This document shows, in pieces, positions 43,068 through 54,447 of a stretch of DNA of 64,000 bases. The DNA lies in assembly GCA_947462335.1 (NCBI GenBank), contig OX381718.1, positions 41,012,976-41,076,975 of the forward strand. Reading direction: 5' to 3'. Under the pieces are notes generated by a model. It was not told the origin of the DNA. It did no database searches and saw only the letters and a list, made by a program, of their open reading frames with translations. How positions within the stretch are numbered: the first letter of the stretch is position 1; every line of letters begins with the position of its first letter. Made by a program: the position numbers and the translations under genes. The DNA is from Harmothoe impar (taxonomy: Eukaryota > Annelida > Polychaeta > Phyllodocida > Polynoidae).

Positions 43068-45281
43068 ACAGCATGTGACAGAACTATGGGGGGAGGGGAT
43101 GCCAGTGGGATCGTAGGTGTATGGGAAGACATCTTCGACATAGATTTTAATGAATGACTCCAGTCGTGAAAGTGACTGAGCCCATTTTAACATCACGTTC
43201 AGTGCAGGGTTTGAACAGCTTTACCGCCATTGCCAAGTACCCCATCCCTAGTCCCCAAGTGTGCTGCAGATTGGGAGATCTACACAATGCGTGCTTGCAA
43301 ATGCATGGTACAGATTACAGGGCCTGGCGGTAGAGTGGTGTGGTGGCCGCGGACCATGGATGATGAGAGGAGGAAGCCATGGAAAGTGAGTGGTAAAGGT
43401 GCAAGGAGGAGCGGTGCCTGGTGGTGAGGAGGAGGGGAGGGGTTGACTAGAAATGGTGGTGGTAGTAGTTGAGGGAAAGTGTACTTAGGAGCAGGATCTG
43501 CATATACATACATATAGAGGGCCAGCACCTGGGGCCATGTCTATACTGGAGTAAGTCGGCGGTAGAGATTTATACATGTTGAGGCATATGCAAGACTGGT
43601 GATTTTGCATGAAAAGTGTTTTTTTGTCACTTAATATATATTATATGTCCCTCTCTTCAGGCTCTTAGAGAAGAACATCCTCGTTTTGTAACTTGCTTTT
43701 AAGCGTGACACTACATTTTATAGAAACATTTGTTTGTCTTTGAAGCCAGGAGGTGGTGCGTAAATGAGATTCATGTGTGTGTTATGGTGTGAGAGCACTT
43801 TTAAAAGTGTTACGAGGGGAAGGGGTGTATGAAATCAGTAAGTTTGTGTCACATAATACTTAAATGGCCCCTGATCTTGGGAACAGAGCTGTAGTCTGCT
43901 GCAAAAACGTCCAGAATTGTCACACGGAAGAAATAAATGCGTAAGTATCGAGGATCTGACAAGAGTTTGACAACCATCATGCTGTTCCTACACCGAATCA
44001 AGCATACATGAGTAATCAGACGTATTAAGACTCACCTTCTATGTCTTGTTCTATATACCAAATGATGAGATAACACAGTCAATATGATTCCCAGTCTTTT
44101 AATCACCAGCAGATTAACTTGAGACACGTTTTACTTTTAATCTTCAAGGATTAATCAGAACGGCTTAGGATTAAGAACCTAAATCCACGCTGCCCCAATT
44201 TCCTGTGGACGACTTCTTATGACATTCTCAAATTACATTGTGTAAGAGGATGTGACATATTTACCTCAGACTTTAAGGGAGTGGTTATCAGTTTACAAAA
44301 CATTTGGGCGGAGGGGGGGGGGGAGGAGTTGAGCCATACATACCAATGTTGATGCCTCTACAGGGGGTAAAAATAATTCTACATCTCAAGGGGCGTGAGT
44401 AAAGAAAACCACCTTTCCAGCCAGAAAAAACACACCAAAAGAATCACCCCTTTTCAGCAAAGGAAATGTCTGAACATTGATATAGTTCAAAGCCTTCAGT
44501 TGACTTTGAGTCAAAATCTCGAATCCCTTTACAGTGCAGGGTTGGAATAATGTGTCTGCGCTCGCACCAAACACACCAAAATACACCACCCTCGTTATTC
44601 AATAATGACAACTCCCCGATACCCAACACTGTACCATCTACATTTTCTTAAACAACTAAATCCTCTGATAGTATCCAAATTATCATTGTAAGACCATCAA
44701 GTAATAGCACGAAAAAAGAAACATATTTAGGGCAGGCACAAAATAGAAAGAAAGGTCCATAATTATTAAAGTCGAGCTCTCGAAGTGCAAATAGGGCAGA
44801 CCGGAATTTATTGTATCCGCATACTTAACAGGACGTCATGTTTGGCGGTCAAAGATGAAAGCCAAAGGTCATTGGGGGGCACCTAACCAATATGTCAAGG
44901 TGATGCATATTCCATGGCGATTCGTACACAATTTTCACGACTTCATTATTGATGACCATGATAATAATAATCAGAAATGAGCTCAGCTTCTTTTTCACCC
45001 GACATTTTGCCATCTAAATAGAACCAGATCCTAGGCCACTTGACGGTTGAAAGAAAAAATGAAGAAGGTCCATCACTGTGCCTAGGCATACCCTGACCCA
45101 ATAGAGAAAAAAAAACAAGCATTTTACCTGTAGCTCCCCTTTCCTTGGCCCCAACTCTCTGATACCTCTACAGCCTTTTTGAGGTGCTTTTACAGCATTT
45201 TTACAGGTCAATACTTAGGGGAGGCCCCTTCTCTGGTGTCAGACCCTATACCACCTCTCCTTTTGTGCAGCCCAGCACTCT
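43068..45281. other. 2.2 kb without a supported gene
   Basis: Contains a G-run near 44309, a CATGGAAA|GTGAGT donor match at 43384 and an ATGC|GTAAGT match at 43940. Both have poor acceptors. Short minus-strand frames near 44386-44629 and 45014-45211 are unrecognised. Confidence 0.45.
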
Positions 45282-45500
45282 TACCCTCTCATGACGGCAT
45301 AGTGTTTTAATGCACTTTTGTTGCCATGGGTTTTGAATTAAGTCCATATGAGTAGCTCGCCAGCGCTGATTTTGTATACCATGCTGACCTCATAGGGCGG
45401 CAAGATGCACCAAGGCAATGCTAGCAAGTCACTCGTTAGCACGGTATCATGGCGAAGATGATCATTAAGGTATCGTGCCGCCTGTTAAGGACTAAAAGTG
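45282..45500 (+). mobile_element. P1 MITE
   Basis: TACCCTCTCATGACGGCATA start, GTGTTTTAATGCACTTTTG, GAGTAGCTCGCCAGCGCTG, ATACCATGCTGACCTCATAG and an end CCTGTTAAGGAC. Confidence 0.7.
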
Positions 45501-46082
45501 TAGATCAACACTAACTGAAAGGGGCCAGCAGCGGATCCTGAGCAGCTCTGAGGGAAACGGCAGGTTACAGAGCAACTCACGGCAACAACCAATCCCTCAT
45601 TGTTAGCTTGCATGTTGTGTTGTGTGGAGCAGCTCATGGATTTGTCAACGTAAAGGCACAACAGAGGACCCAGTCAATGTGGGGGGGGGGGACATGAGGG
45701 GGTCAGTCAATGGTAGACAGGGAGAATGACAGGAAGGTAGGCAGTTCAGGCATAAAAGAAAAACCAGGAAGATAGGGTAGCTCAAGGAAATAGACCAGGA
45801 AGGTAGGGTAGACAAATCAGTGGGATAGAGGAATTAATTGTAAAGCGACAAGAACAAGAGAATAAGCAAGGAGGCAGGGGGAAGGGTCTGCTGGTGCATT
45901 TATGGTGCGAAACAAATAACCTAACACATAAACGAGCATTGGTGTGCAGAGGTCAAAAGAGCACATCTTCCATGGAACAATGGAACATGGCAATGACATG
46001 ATGAAGCAGCTGGTTCCTACTCCTGGGCTGGCATTGAGCATTTTGTGAGGCATTGTTATAGCACCCAGTGCCAGAATATATA
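45501..46082. other. No recognisable feature
   Basis: A 12-bp G-run near 45680 and weak GAAGGTAGG repetition (45725-45815); nothing else. Confidence 0.5.
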
Positions 46083-46084
46083 TA

Positions 46085-46344
46085 TGAAGAGTTTGGATGC
46101 AAAAACGACATAATCTTCATCCCTGAATTGAAGCATATAGTGCTTTTTGTAAAAACACCCGGGGGTCAATTATTATACTTTGGTAATAGAGTGTAAACTG
46201 AGTAGGTCCTAATGATATGAAATAAAGTTAATCTTTAAAAAAAGTTTGAGGATTATATTTCACTCTCCCTAATCCTCATTTTTGTCAGATTTTTGTCCCT
46301 ATATTTAGAATGGTGCTTATGTTGTTTTGCATCCAGTCTCTTCA
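46085..46344. mobile_element. 260-bp TA-flanked MITE, TGAAGAG ends
   Basis: Left TGAAGAGTTTGGATGCAAAA and right TTTTGCATCCAGTCTCTTCA are inverted, flanked by TA on each side. This fits mariner/Tc1-type insertion. Confidence 0.75.
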
Positions 46345-46584
46345 TACACACTAACAACACTGACATTCATTTGAATAAAACATCGTAGTCCTGGAAGTGA
46401 AGATCGGGAAAAAATAGTGCTCAGTGGAAAGGTGGCCAGCGTTTTGGAGTAGATTTGTTTTTCGAATTATTGTAATTCGGTAATTTGAGATTCCAAATCT
46501 ATGACATGGCTATGTCGCTTCTTGTGGCATCTGCCTTGAGTCCAAGATGGCCAATGCCCAGGTATTATTTGCCCTGGCAATTAA

Positions 46585-46690
46585 ATGTTTTGACACTCCT
46601 GAAGGGTTGGCATGATGCATCAATGCAGCGCTGGCGAGTTATTTGTTGGGGCTGCATCATGACAACAGATGCCATCTATTCGCGACATGC
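46585..46690 (+). mobile_element. P1 MITE fragment
   Basis: CTCCTGAAGGGTTGGCATG, ATGCATCAATGCAGCGC, TGGCGAGTTATTTG and GGGGCTGCATCATGACAAC. It directly abuts the next P1 copy. Confidence 0.65.
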
Positions 46691-46903
46691 CTTTTAAGGA
46701 CGGCATAATGCATTCATGCATCATGTCTCATTTGTCATGATGCAAGAATGCAGCCCTGGCGAGTAACTCTATGGGGTTGAAACACTCCTGAAGGGTCGGT
46801 ATAATGCATCAATGCAGCACCGGTGAGTTACTCACCGTCACTGAATTGGTACATCATGACTACAAATGTAGTATTTTAGTGACATCCGTCCTTACAGGGT
46901 TAA
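46690..46903 (+). mobile_element. P1 MITE
   Basis: CCTTTTAAGGACGGCATAAT start, TTTGTCATGATGCAAGAATG, CAGCCCTGGCGAGTAACTC, GAAGGGTCGGTATAATGCAT, and an end TCCTTACAGGGTTAA. Confidence 0.85.
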
Positions 46904-47699
46904 AGGGCTAAAGGGTTAAAGGTGACTGCTGTGTCTAGACCTGTGTAGGGGCAGGTAATGGTGAAGCCATGTCCGTGCTAACTCATGGTGACGGGGCTAC
47001 TCATATAGTGTTGTTTTAGTAGTGCCTCCTCAATGAGAACCCTGGGAGGTAGTACCATGAGGAAAGGATCAAGTTGTCCTAAATCTAGACGTTAACTTAT
47101 TGTAAGCTGCCAACCCGATGTTTTATTTAACACTGATTTATAGCAATGTACAGCTCTACCGATGCAGTGCTGTTAAGTCTTACACATATTATCACAACCT
47201 ATTGAGGGTTTATCAGCCAAGTATACGTTCCAGATAATGTTTGAATGCAGGACAGGTCCTGCAATGAAAATTAATCCGTCGAGAAATTAGAAGTATGTTT
47301 GCTTTACGCAGTCTTATGAAACATTGCCACCAATTGCAGAAGTATGTCAAGGTGGACTTTCTTATTTTTAAATCTATTAGATGCTGGACTGGCCTGATAA
47401 AAGATCATCTGCCTAGAAAGGAGGTGATGGCCTTGTAGATCCATCCTGTTCAGCCTTTTGCAATGACCTAGGGTTAAATCAGTTGGAACCAGGTAACTAA
47501 ATGAAAGGAGATCTGCCTTGGCCTTGAGGGTTTCCTAATTGGCGGTCAGCCGATTGACGAGTAGGTCATGAGCGCTCATGAAAGCATCCTACTGCTCTGA
47601 GCTACTCTTTACCAAAGAACGCTTAACTATTTGGTCAACGGTATACCATCTCCTTCTTCAAGCCCCCCCCCCAACCAGTCAACACACCGACAGACAGTG
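46904..47699. other. No recognisable feature
   Basis: Intron-like; nothing supported. Confidence 0.5.
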
Positions 47700-47942
47700 C
47701 TTTAAGGCGCTCATAGGGCTCCAATGCACTATATATGCCCTTTGTCGCCATGTAAGATAAATGCAGCCCTGCCAAGTGTACTCTCCACATGTACATTCAT
47801 GCATCATGCCATCATTTTTGGGAATGTATGTGTGATGCCTGTGCTGATCAGCATGATGCATGAATGCAGCACTGGCGAGCTACTTGCCAGGACTGCATTC
47901 AAGCATCATGACTACGAAGGGCATTCGGAATTAAATCACCGA
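47700..47942 (+). mobile_element. P1 MITE with strong internal hairpin
   Basis: CTTTAAGGCGCTCATAGGGC start, ATGCCCTTTGTCGCCATG, and then TGATGCATGAATGCAGCACT pairing with GACTGCATTCAAGCATCATG across a GGCGAGCTACTTGCC loop. That is a stem of about 28 bp at 47853-47918. The right end is altered. Confidence 0.8.
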
Positions 47943-48285
47943 GGTGAATATAGGATTGATAGATTGAGCAGTGCCTGGATTGTCCAGCACATAGCAGGCG
48001 TGCCTGGCTGTAGGTGCCGGTGCACTGGGGGAACTGACCCATAGGCTGACCAGTTGATTTGTGGGGAGAGCATCAAGAGGATAGCAATGATGTGCCGGAT
48101 TATATATATGTTTAACGATTCATTCGAACAAAAGACATCATGTATGCCTCCTCACGTTTGGTAGTTCCAACCAGTTTCGAACATTTTGTCCCACAGACAT
48201 TTGCTTCTGATATCCTTAACATATATATTTTCTATAGTGGGTTTGACCCTAAACTACGGTTTAAGATTATTATAATTATATTGAT

Positions 48286-48358
48286 TTGTCTGTCCTTGTC
48301 TGCCCTTGTCTGTCCATGTCTGTCCTTGTCTGTCCTTGTCTGTCCTTGTCTGTTCTTG
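48286..48358 (+). repeat. CTTGTCTGTC 10-bp tandem repeat
   Basis: Seven near-perfect units of TGTCTGTCCT. An open frame reading Leu-Ser-Cys-Pro runs through it and is artefactual. Confidence 0.95.
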
Positions 48359-49292
48359 CCATATTTTATATATCATGATACTACAATGTAAAATGTGATA
48401 CCGGGAAAACTCCTCTAGCATCGAGATGTATTTTGCATCAATAAAATAATTAAACCCAAACTCAAACGCAACCTTGTCTGGTACAGAGGTAACTATTCAT
48501 ATCCTATACAAGTATATCGCAATCTCAATAAAGAATATATAGCTTTGACATGAAAATTAAATGATGTGAAATGTTGCATCTATATATTGTAATCTATATG
48601 ATATAAAGCGCTATTTGATGGACCTTGGGAAATAAAGAAATTGTAGGTAAAGTGTTGCTATGGACCGACCACAATCCTTATAACAATGTGATCACTGTTT
48701 AATACTGACGTGGTTGACAGTGGCACTATGGCAGACAATATAACATGGAGTTTGAAAGCGTATCTTCAAGTCTGTAGTACTTCATAAAGATGGACAGTTA
48801 TATTTCATAACTACTGCATCGTTTTGGTATGTTAGTGAAGGATGCGTGGTCACAGGTTTACATGGCTATCAAACACGGGACTGTGGATGAATGAAGCATT
48901 GCACCATAGAAGTGAGAAATACAATATGATGCCCATAAATGGAATGACACTTTGATTGATGAAAAGGGATTATTCATACCACCAAGTCAAGTTTTTCTTG
49001 AGAAGGCCAGATAACTTATAAAAGGCAGAGCTCATCACTCATTGTTGTAGATGATTTATTCTGTTACTTATATTGGTGTTTCTTGAAAGAAATAAGTGAG
49101 AAAATCTGATTTATTGTAGAGAGCTAGTTGAGTTTCCCAGTGTTATTTCAGCGGTTTCAGCATATTCTTGCTCAGTGTTATTGCTTCATATAATACCGAC
49201 AGATAACACTTTGTAGTGTCTAGACTTCACCTTGTGTGACCCATGTTGATACAACTTGTACAAGGTCCTGCCCCCCTCATCCCCTCCTTCTC
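48359..49292. other. No recognisable feature
   Basis: AT-rich intron-like sequence; nothing supported. Confidence 0.5.
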
Positions 49293-49520
49293 TTAACCCT
49301 TCAAATGCTGCATAGTGCTTTAATGTAATGTGTCCTGTAAAAAATGTACGCAGCCCAGGTGAGTAGACTCACCAGGATTCCATCCATGCATCATGCTGAC
49401 CCTTGTATTATGCAACATGCATGAATGCTGCTCTGGCAATTACACGCTAGGGTTGCATGAATACAGTATGACGATAAATGGAACCGCATTTTAAAGCCTT
49501 TTGCAGACCGTAAAGGGTTG
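49293..49520 (+). mobile_element. P1 MITE
   Basis: TTAACCCTTCAAATGCTGCA start, TAGTGCTTTAATGTAATG, CAGCCCAGGTGAGTAGACTC, CCATGCATCATGCTGACCC, CATGCATGAATGCTGC, and an end ACCGTAAAGGGTT. Confidence 0.8.
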
Positions 49521-49534
49521 GGCTGGTCCTGTCT

Positions 49535-49574
49535 GGAGACCTGCCAGTCACTAGGTAAGGGCCCTGATGCTAGC
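49535..49574 (+). repeat. Solo monomer of the CTAGGTAAGG minisatellite
   Basis: CTGCCAGTCACTAGGTAAGG then GCCCTGATGCTAGC closely matches one monomer of the array at 55940-57120 (CTGCCACAACTAGGTAAGGG, TCCTGATGCTACC), 6 kb away. Confidence 0.7.
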
Positions 49575-50021
49575 AGCATTCATACAAGTTAGGATTTTTG
49601 TAGTATGGTACAGTACTAAAGTAGATATTCTCAGGCCCAAAGTAAGGTTTATTTGAGGGTAAGCCGTATACGTGAGAACTTCAAAATTATTTGTGTATAT
49701 TATGTGCATCTTGAACCATAGGGTGACATTTTGAAGCCATTCGATTGTATAAATAATGGATTTGAATTGTTTGGCCCAGATTGAATCTGAGTTTTCTGTT
49801 TTCTGTGTATACTTGTCTACATATTAGATTTATTTAAAGAAGGGACTCATAAACACCCATTATAGCATTATTAGTATAGGAGGGGCAGTGTATTGCTTAA
49901 TCATTGACACAGGGAATCACGACACAGGGAACCTCTGATAAAATGGCTGTGGTCATCTCCAGTCCTTTCACCCACATAAGCCGAGCCTAATGAATCAGTA
50001 ACAACCCCTGGGTGCACTCCT

Positions 50022-50260
50022 TTAACAACCGCATAGTACTTTTATATGCCATGCCCTTTATTTTCTTGATGTATGCATGAATGCAGCCCTGGCGAGTCTA
50101 CGGGCCTGGGCTGCATTCAGGCATTATGTCGAGCCTTAAGCAGTACATCAACCCCACACGGTCGACAAGCATGCATTCTTGCAGCCTCGAGCTGCATGAA
50201 TGCATCATGCCGAAAAAGAGCATACCACAATAACGCTCTATACGGACCTTGTTGTGTTAA
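50022..50260 (+). mobile_element. P1 MITE, TTAA at both ends
   Basis: TTAACAACCGCATAGTAC start, ATGCATGAATGCAGCCCTGG, CTGGGCTGCATTCAGGCATT, CTGCATGAATGCATCATGCC, and an end ACCTTGTTGTGTTAA. Confidence 0.85.
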
Positions 50261-50673
50261 ATGCCTGCCACCACAGAAGATCCGTCTCCTACTTGGCCGA
50301 CTTCCACTTTTAACCAAGGTAATTACAAACATCAAAGAAGCAGACAAGACTATTTATACACCTGAAACAAGCCCGGCCCAGCCGGAGGAGATTGCTTCAG
50401 TTTTATTTCAATATCGCATGCAGTGTGTAATATGTATTTTGATTTGCTAGAGAATTATAGTTTCTATTCTGATGATTGTTTGATGTATTTACATCCTTCT
50501 GTATTTAGGGCCATATATATATAACCCTATTCCATTGAAGGGGCACAATGCGCTTAACCCCGTAGAGTAAACTAACTGTCACCGTGTACCAATGCACTAT
50601 AATGTCTAAGGAACTTATCAATGCACTCTTGTAAGATAGGGAGTGGAAAAAGCTGGGAAAGTATTCAGGTAAT

Positions 50674-50745
50674 GGTGTGTGGTTGAAGAGTTAGCTTGCT
50701 TATCCATAGTACGAAATGATTCTGGTTCGATTCCTGGTTGATCCT
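50674..50745 (+). tRNA. tRNA-like sequence (pseudogene or SINE head)
   Basis: TGGTTGAAGAGTTAGC is A-box-like and GGTTCGATTCC is a good B box. They are spaced about 35 nt apart and followed by a T-run. The acceptor and anticodon stems do not pair convincingly, so a tRNA-derived retroposon or tRNA pseudogene is more likely than a functional gene. Confidence 0.3.
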
Positions 50746-50871
50746 ATGACTCTGTTTTTTGTGACTATTAGTGTTACACTATGTTTACTTCTCAAGGTAA
50801 CCTGTTTGCAACCTGTTTGCAATTGCTTAGTTTGCTGTTCTTCTATGTGGCTATAGATATTCTTCAACACA

Positions 50872-50979
50872 CCCAGTGGGCACAGAACATTGAATCAACA
50901 TTGATACATGGTTGTCAATGTTGATTCAATGTTGATTCAATGTTGATTCAATGTTGAATTGAGTTGTGTGCTCACTGGG
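50872..50979. mobile_element. CCCAGTGGG MITE
   Basis: CCCAGTGGGCACAGAACATT on the left and TGTGTGCTCACTGGG on the right. The middle holds three direct ATTCAATGTTG repeats. Same family as 22523-22630. Confidence 0.85.
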
Positions 50980-51309
50980 CAGGCATAACATTATCAAGAT
51001 TGCTAACGTGTGATTCAACGTTGATCAATTATTTACCAACGTTCAACAGAAATGCCTTTAAAAGTCAAAGCCCTCAGAGATTCCATTCATCATTTGTCTA
51101 TGAATGCATATATATATAGACTTAAAGTAGAACTCAGTAAAACTAAACTTATACTGCTCCATGTCTATTCGGAAGAGCATTTGTGAACATTTCTAAGCAA
51201 CTCTTGCATCTTTAGGGAGTTGCCATGTCTAGCAATGAGGTGGGGGTTGTTGTGGATATCACGCTAATGTTTTCATATCCCCTGCAAGAAGTGTCTGCTC
51301 TCTATTATA

Positions 51310-52311
51310 TATCGTAGCCTCAGTATACAAAGGTTGTAAGTGAAAAAATACATTTTTTGTTATTCTTGGATATTTTTCTTTATCCCATAAATTTTTCGAC
51401 ATTTTTTGGAATTTTTCAAATATGACCTTTTTCTGGGAGGTAATAGATCAGTGTACAAAGGTCGTAACTGACAAAGTGATTTTTTTCTCATTATACAAGG
51501 GTCGTAAGTGATGTGAAAATGATAACCCCAATGTATTTCTCCTTAAATCAGTGTATTTTATGTTTTTTTCTAACCATTTATCTAAATCCTATTAGATGTG
51601 TACATTTTTATATTTTCTTTACATAAATATGTTAACTTTTGAGTGTAAAGGGGTGAATTTTAGTAGAGATTTCACTGTTGCTAGGCAACAGCAAAATGTG
51701 CTTAATTATTTAACCCTTTGAATCCTGACCAAAAAATGTTTTGCTTGCTTTGGAGACTACCTCTCAGAAGTATCAGTCCCTAGGAGGACGGACCTAATTT
51801 CAGTTCCTATGATATTCCTATGTTAATGGCATTGACTATAGTCGACGCTAGGCCTGCCATGGTGTCGACTATAGTCAATGTTAGGCCTACCATGGTGTCG
51901 ACTATAGTCGACACTAGGCCTTAAAGGGTTAAGTAACATAAGCAAGTAAAAATATGAAAGATTCATCCAGTGAACATTAGGCTCAAATCAAAAAGTATAC
52001 ATGCTATTTAGTATACAAAGGTCGTAAGTGACCTAATTTTTCCCATTTTCCCCTAATTATTGCCACATTTACTAAGGAATTAGGTAAGATAATACTGGAA
52101 TGGATTTGTTGCGTTTTGCAACGAAACTCTTCATATTTTATTATCTATTATGTTTATACTTATTGTGGTTTACATGTATGACAATTACGGGGGCAATATA
52201 CCATGTATTCTAAAAATTACAGCCTGAAGACCACATTGATTTTTCTTATTTTGCTCATATCTCAAAACATGAAATTTACACTTACGACCTTTGTATACTG
52301 AGGTGACGATA
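51310..52311. mobile_element. 1-kb TA-flanked element with ATACAAAGGTCGTAAGTG iterons
   Basis: Ends TATCGTAGCCTCAGTATACA and TGTATACTGAGGTGACGATA are inverted, flanked by TA on both sides (51308-51309 and 52312-52313). The word TATACAAAGGTCGTAAGTG and close variants recur at about 51323, 51455, 51494 and 52014, and inverted at about 52279. The rest is AT-rich and non-coding; a 119-codon minus-strand frame (52185-52544) crosses its edge. A P2 element sits inside. Confidence 0.75.
51710..51932. mobile_element. P2 element (TTAA-flanked), nested
   Basis: TTAACCCTTTGAATCCTGAC start and GGCCTTAAAGGGTTAA end. The interior repeats GTCGACTATAGTC three times, including the 20-bp palindrome GTGTCGACTATAGTCGACAC at 51895-51914. 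piggyBac-type ends; relative of 60423-60597 (opposite orientation). Confidence 0.85.
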
Positions 52312-52541
52312 TAGTAACGTGTGGGCTTTTCCCCTAGAAAACTGCAAGTATTTGTTATTATATACTTGTCAAGCAGCCAGTCATTTTTAGCTCCCCCTCC
52401 TTCCCACTGGTAAAATAATGACCAGTTCCTTATATTAGAGTAAGTGATGATTAGGATAGACACCCCCTTCTTATTGCATTCTTGGTCGTCATCCCATTTC
52501 CCCTGGACCAATTCCCTCCGTTCCCGCTCTATCTGTCCTAG

Positions 52542-52590
52542 CATTTAGCCAATCTCACTCAGGCCAAAAGAGGTAGCAAGGGAAATCTAG
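52542..52590 (+). CDS. Candidate 49-nt exon
   Basis: A long pyrimidine-rich tract ending CTATCTGTCCTAG (acceptor AG at 52540-52541) precedes a 49-nt stretch followed by G|GTAAGC (GT at 52591-52592). Only one frame is open and it reads HLANLTQAKRGSKGNL plus one base. The strand agrees with the recursive-splice-like sites. No protein family is recognised and there is no homology or transcript support, so this is a splice-signal prediction only. Confidence 0.25.
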
Positions 52591-52957
52591 GTAAGCGGCT
52601 CCAATTTATCTTTTTTCAAATATTTGTTTATAACTCAGTAAATCACAAAAAGTCGACTCGAAAATCAGTGCAGATTTCAAGCCTGTTCAGTTGGGGGACT
52701 TTCAAATCTACTCGAAGCGTCTCAAAAAACGCAATGCTCAAAATTGGATAAGAAGTTCTCGGGCGGGTTGTATTTGTCCAGATAGGGTAGGATAGAGTAA
52801 GATGGACCAGATCTTTATTTTGCCTCATACTGAAGCCCATCATCTCGCAATCATGCAACCCTATACAGTTATGATGGTAACAAGATACATTAGGACTCTT
52901 TTTATTTCCTCATCTTCTTCATCATTCTGTTTTTTTCTTATTCCCATGTTATTTCAG

Positions 52958-53026
52958 TCGGTGCTATACAAATGCTGCTGCTACAATGGTCACTTCCTTC
53001 TTAATGGCAAAGGGGCGTGGATTTAG
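52958..53026 (+). CDS. Possible 3' exon after a very strong acceptor
   Basis: A pyrimidine tract more than 40 nt long (about 52899-52955) ends in TATTTCAG at 52957. Joined to the 49-nt candidate exon, the frame would stop after about 15 codons. No convincing polyadenylation signal follows closely. It may instead be a chance acceptor. Confidence 0.15.
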   Translation, partial: SVLYKCCCYNGHFLLNGKGAWI

Positions 53027-54348
53027 AGGGTTAGCGAACAAATCACGCTTGTTTATTTCTTAATTTTAACCTGGCTTGAAGAAATTGGACCCGGGTGGGG
53101 GGTTGTTCTCAAAAGTGTGCAAAGACCACCCTTTCTTGCTTAAAAACAACAACTCCCTAATGAGCGATTTCCACAAATGTATTATGCTCCCCAAGGACAC
53201 CCTCGTCTCTATCTCTATTACCACCCAGTTCTTGGAATACCTCTTCCCACCCACACCATTTTTCTCATTCCAGCCAATTGCACAAATACCAGATTCCATT
53301 AGTAAGCAATTTCTAACTGTATACCGTTATAATGGAGATGCCTTATTCTAGGACTGGTGGCTTATTTCTGGGTCAGTGGATCGGCCGGAGGTACAGGAGG
53401 ATAGCTTAGAAATGATCTGATTCATCACATTAAGCCAGCACATGCTAAAAAGTACACAGAGGCAAATATCAGAGTCACCCAATGTCGCCAATACTACTCT
53501 CATACAAGGGTCAGGCACTGCTGGACTATAATAGATGGGTCAAGGGCCATTCTAGTGAGGGTCAGGCTAGGCTGGACATTCAATGATAGGCTGGACTTTG
53601 GCAAACTTGCTTGAAAGTCTGGCCATGCTGGGTCCTCATGCCACAGTCTGACAATGCTGGACTCTTGCAGGCTGACAGAGACTCTCCCCTTACAGTACTT
53701 ACAGTACACCCTTCATAAGCCTTTTATCTGTGGCAGCTGTATTTAACTGAGTTTGCTAGTTCAAAACATACTTGGTGCCGCAATAATTTATTTTGGTGTA
53801 TGTCTACAGAGTGGGAATGGTCTGCGATGAGTGGCGATACATATTTGATTTGTGAGAAGTAGATATCACAACTACTTTAAGAGGTGTTTGTGCAACACAT
53901 ATCATATCATCAAATACTAGGCCATTTTGAATAATTCATAAGCCTATGATATGATAAATACATACATTCTCAATGTCTTATTTACGGTACAAGTTTAATC
54001 GAGAACGATTATCCAGACACTTCAGTAACTGTAAAGCAGCTTATTACTGAATGAATATAACATGTGAAAGTTTTTTGTTTAATATCAAACGATTATCTGA
54101 TGTAGTTTCAATTAAAACATACCAAAATGATAAAGAATACCTTCCAGGAACTCTACAAATACTAGGCACCATACAGATACCCACGTGCACTGATATGGAT
54201 CCTTACCCTAACAACTCAGTCTCTAGTGATGAACCCAGTTGGTCACGTTTTGGCTCCTCATACGACTAGCAACGGTTAGATAATACTATAAGGTTAGTCT
54301 CTAGTGCCTAATCCACTTTAGTCTTTTCATTTCTATAAGTATTATTCT

Positions 54349-54351
<3 letters not shown>
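53027..54351. other. No supported gene
   Basis: Loose repetition of GGCTGGAC / TGCTGGACT words at 53508-53680; overlapping 77- and 91-codon frames on opposite strands (53066-53351) are unrecognised. Confidence 0.45.

Positions 54352-54444
<93 letters not shown>
54352..54444. repeat. (TA)n microsatellite
   Basis: 93 bp of TA with a single C interruption at 54391; self-complementary and able to extrude as a cruciform. Confidence 0.98.

Positions 54445-54447
<3 letters not shown>

Noticed and set aside
43884..43940. Open stretch before ATGC|GTAAGT
   Set aside because: No acceptor of quality and an unusual base before the donor.
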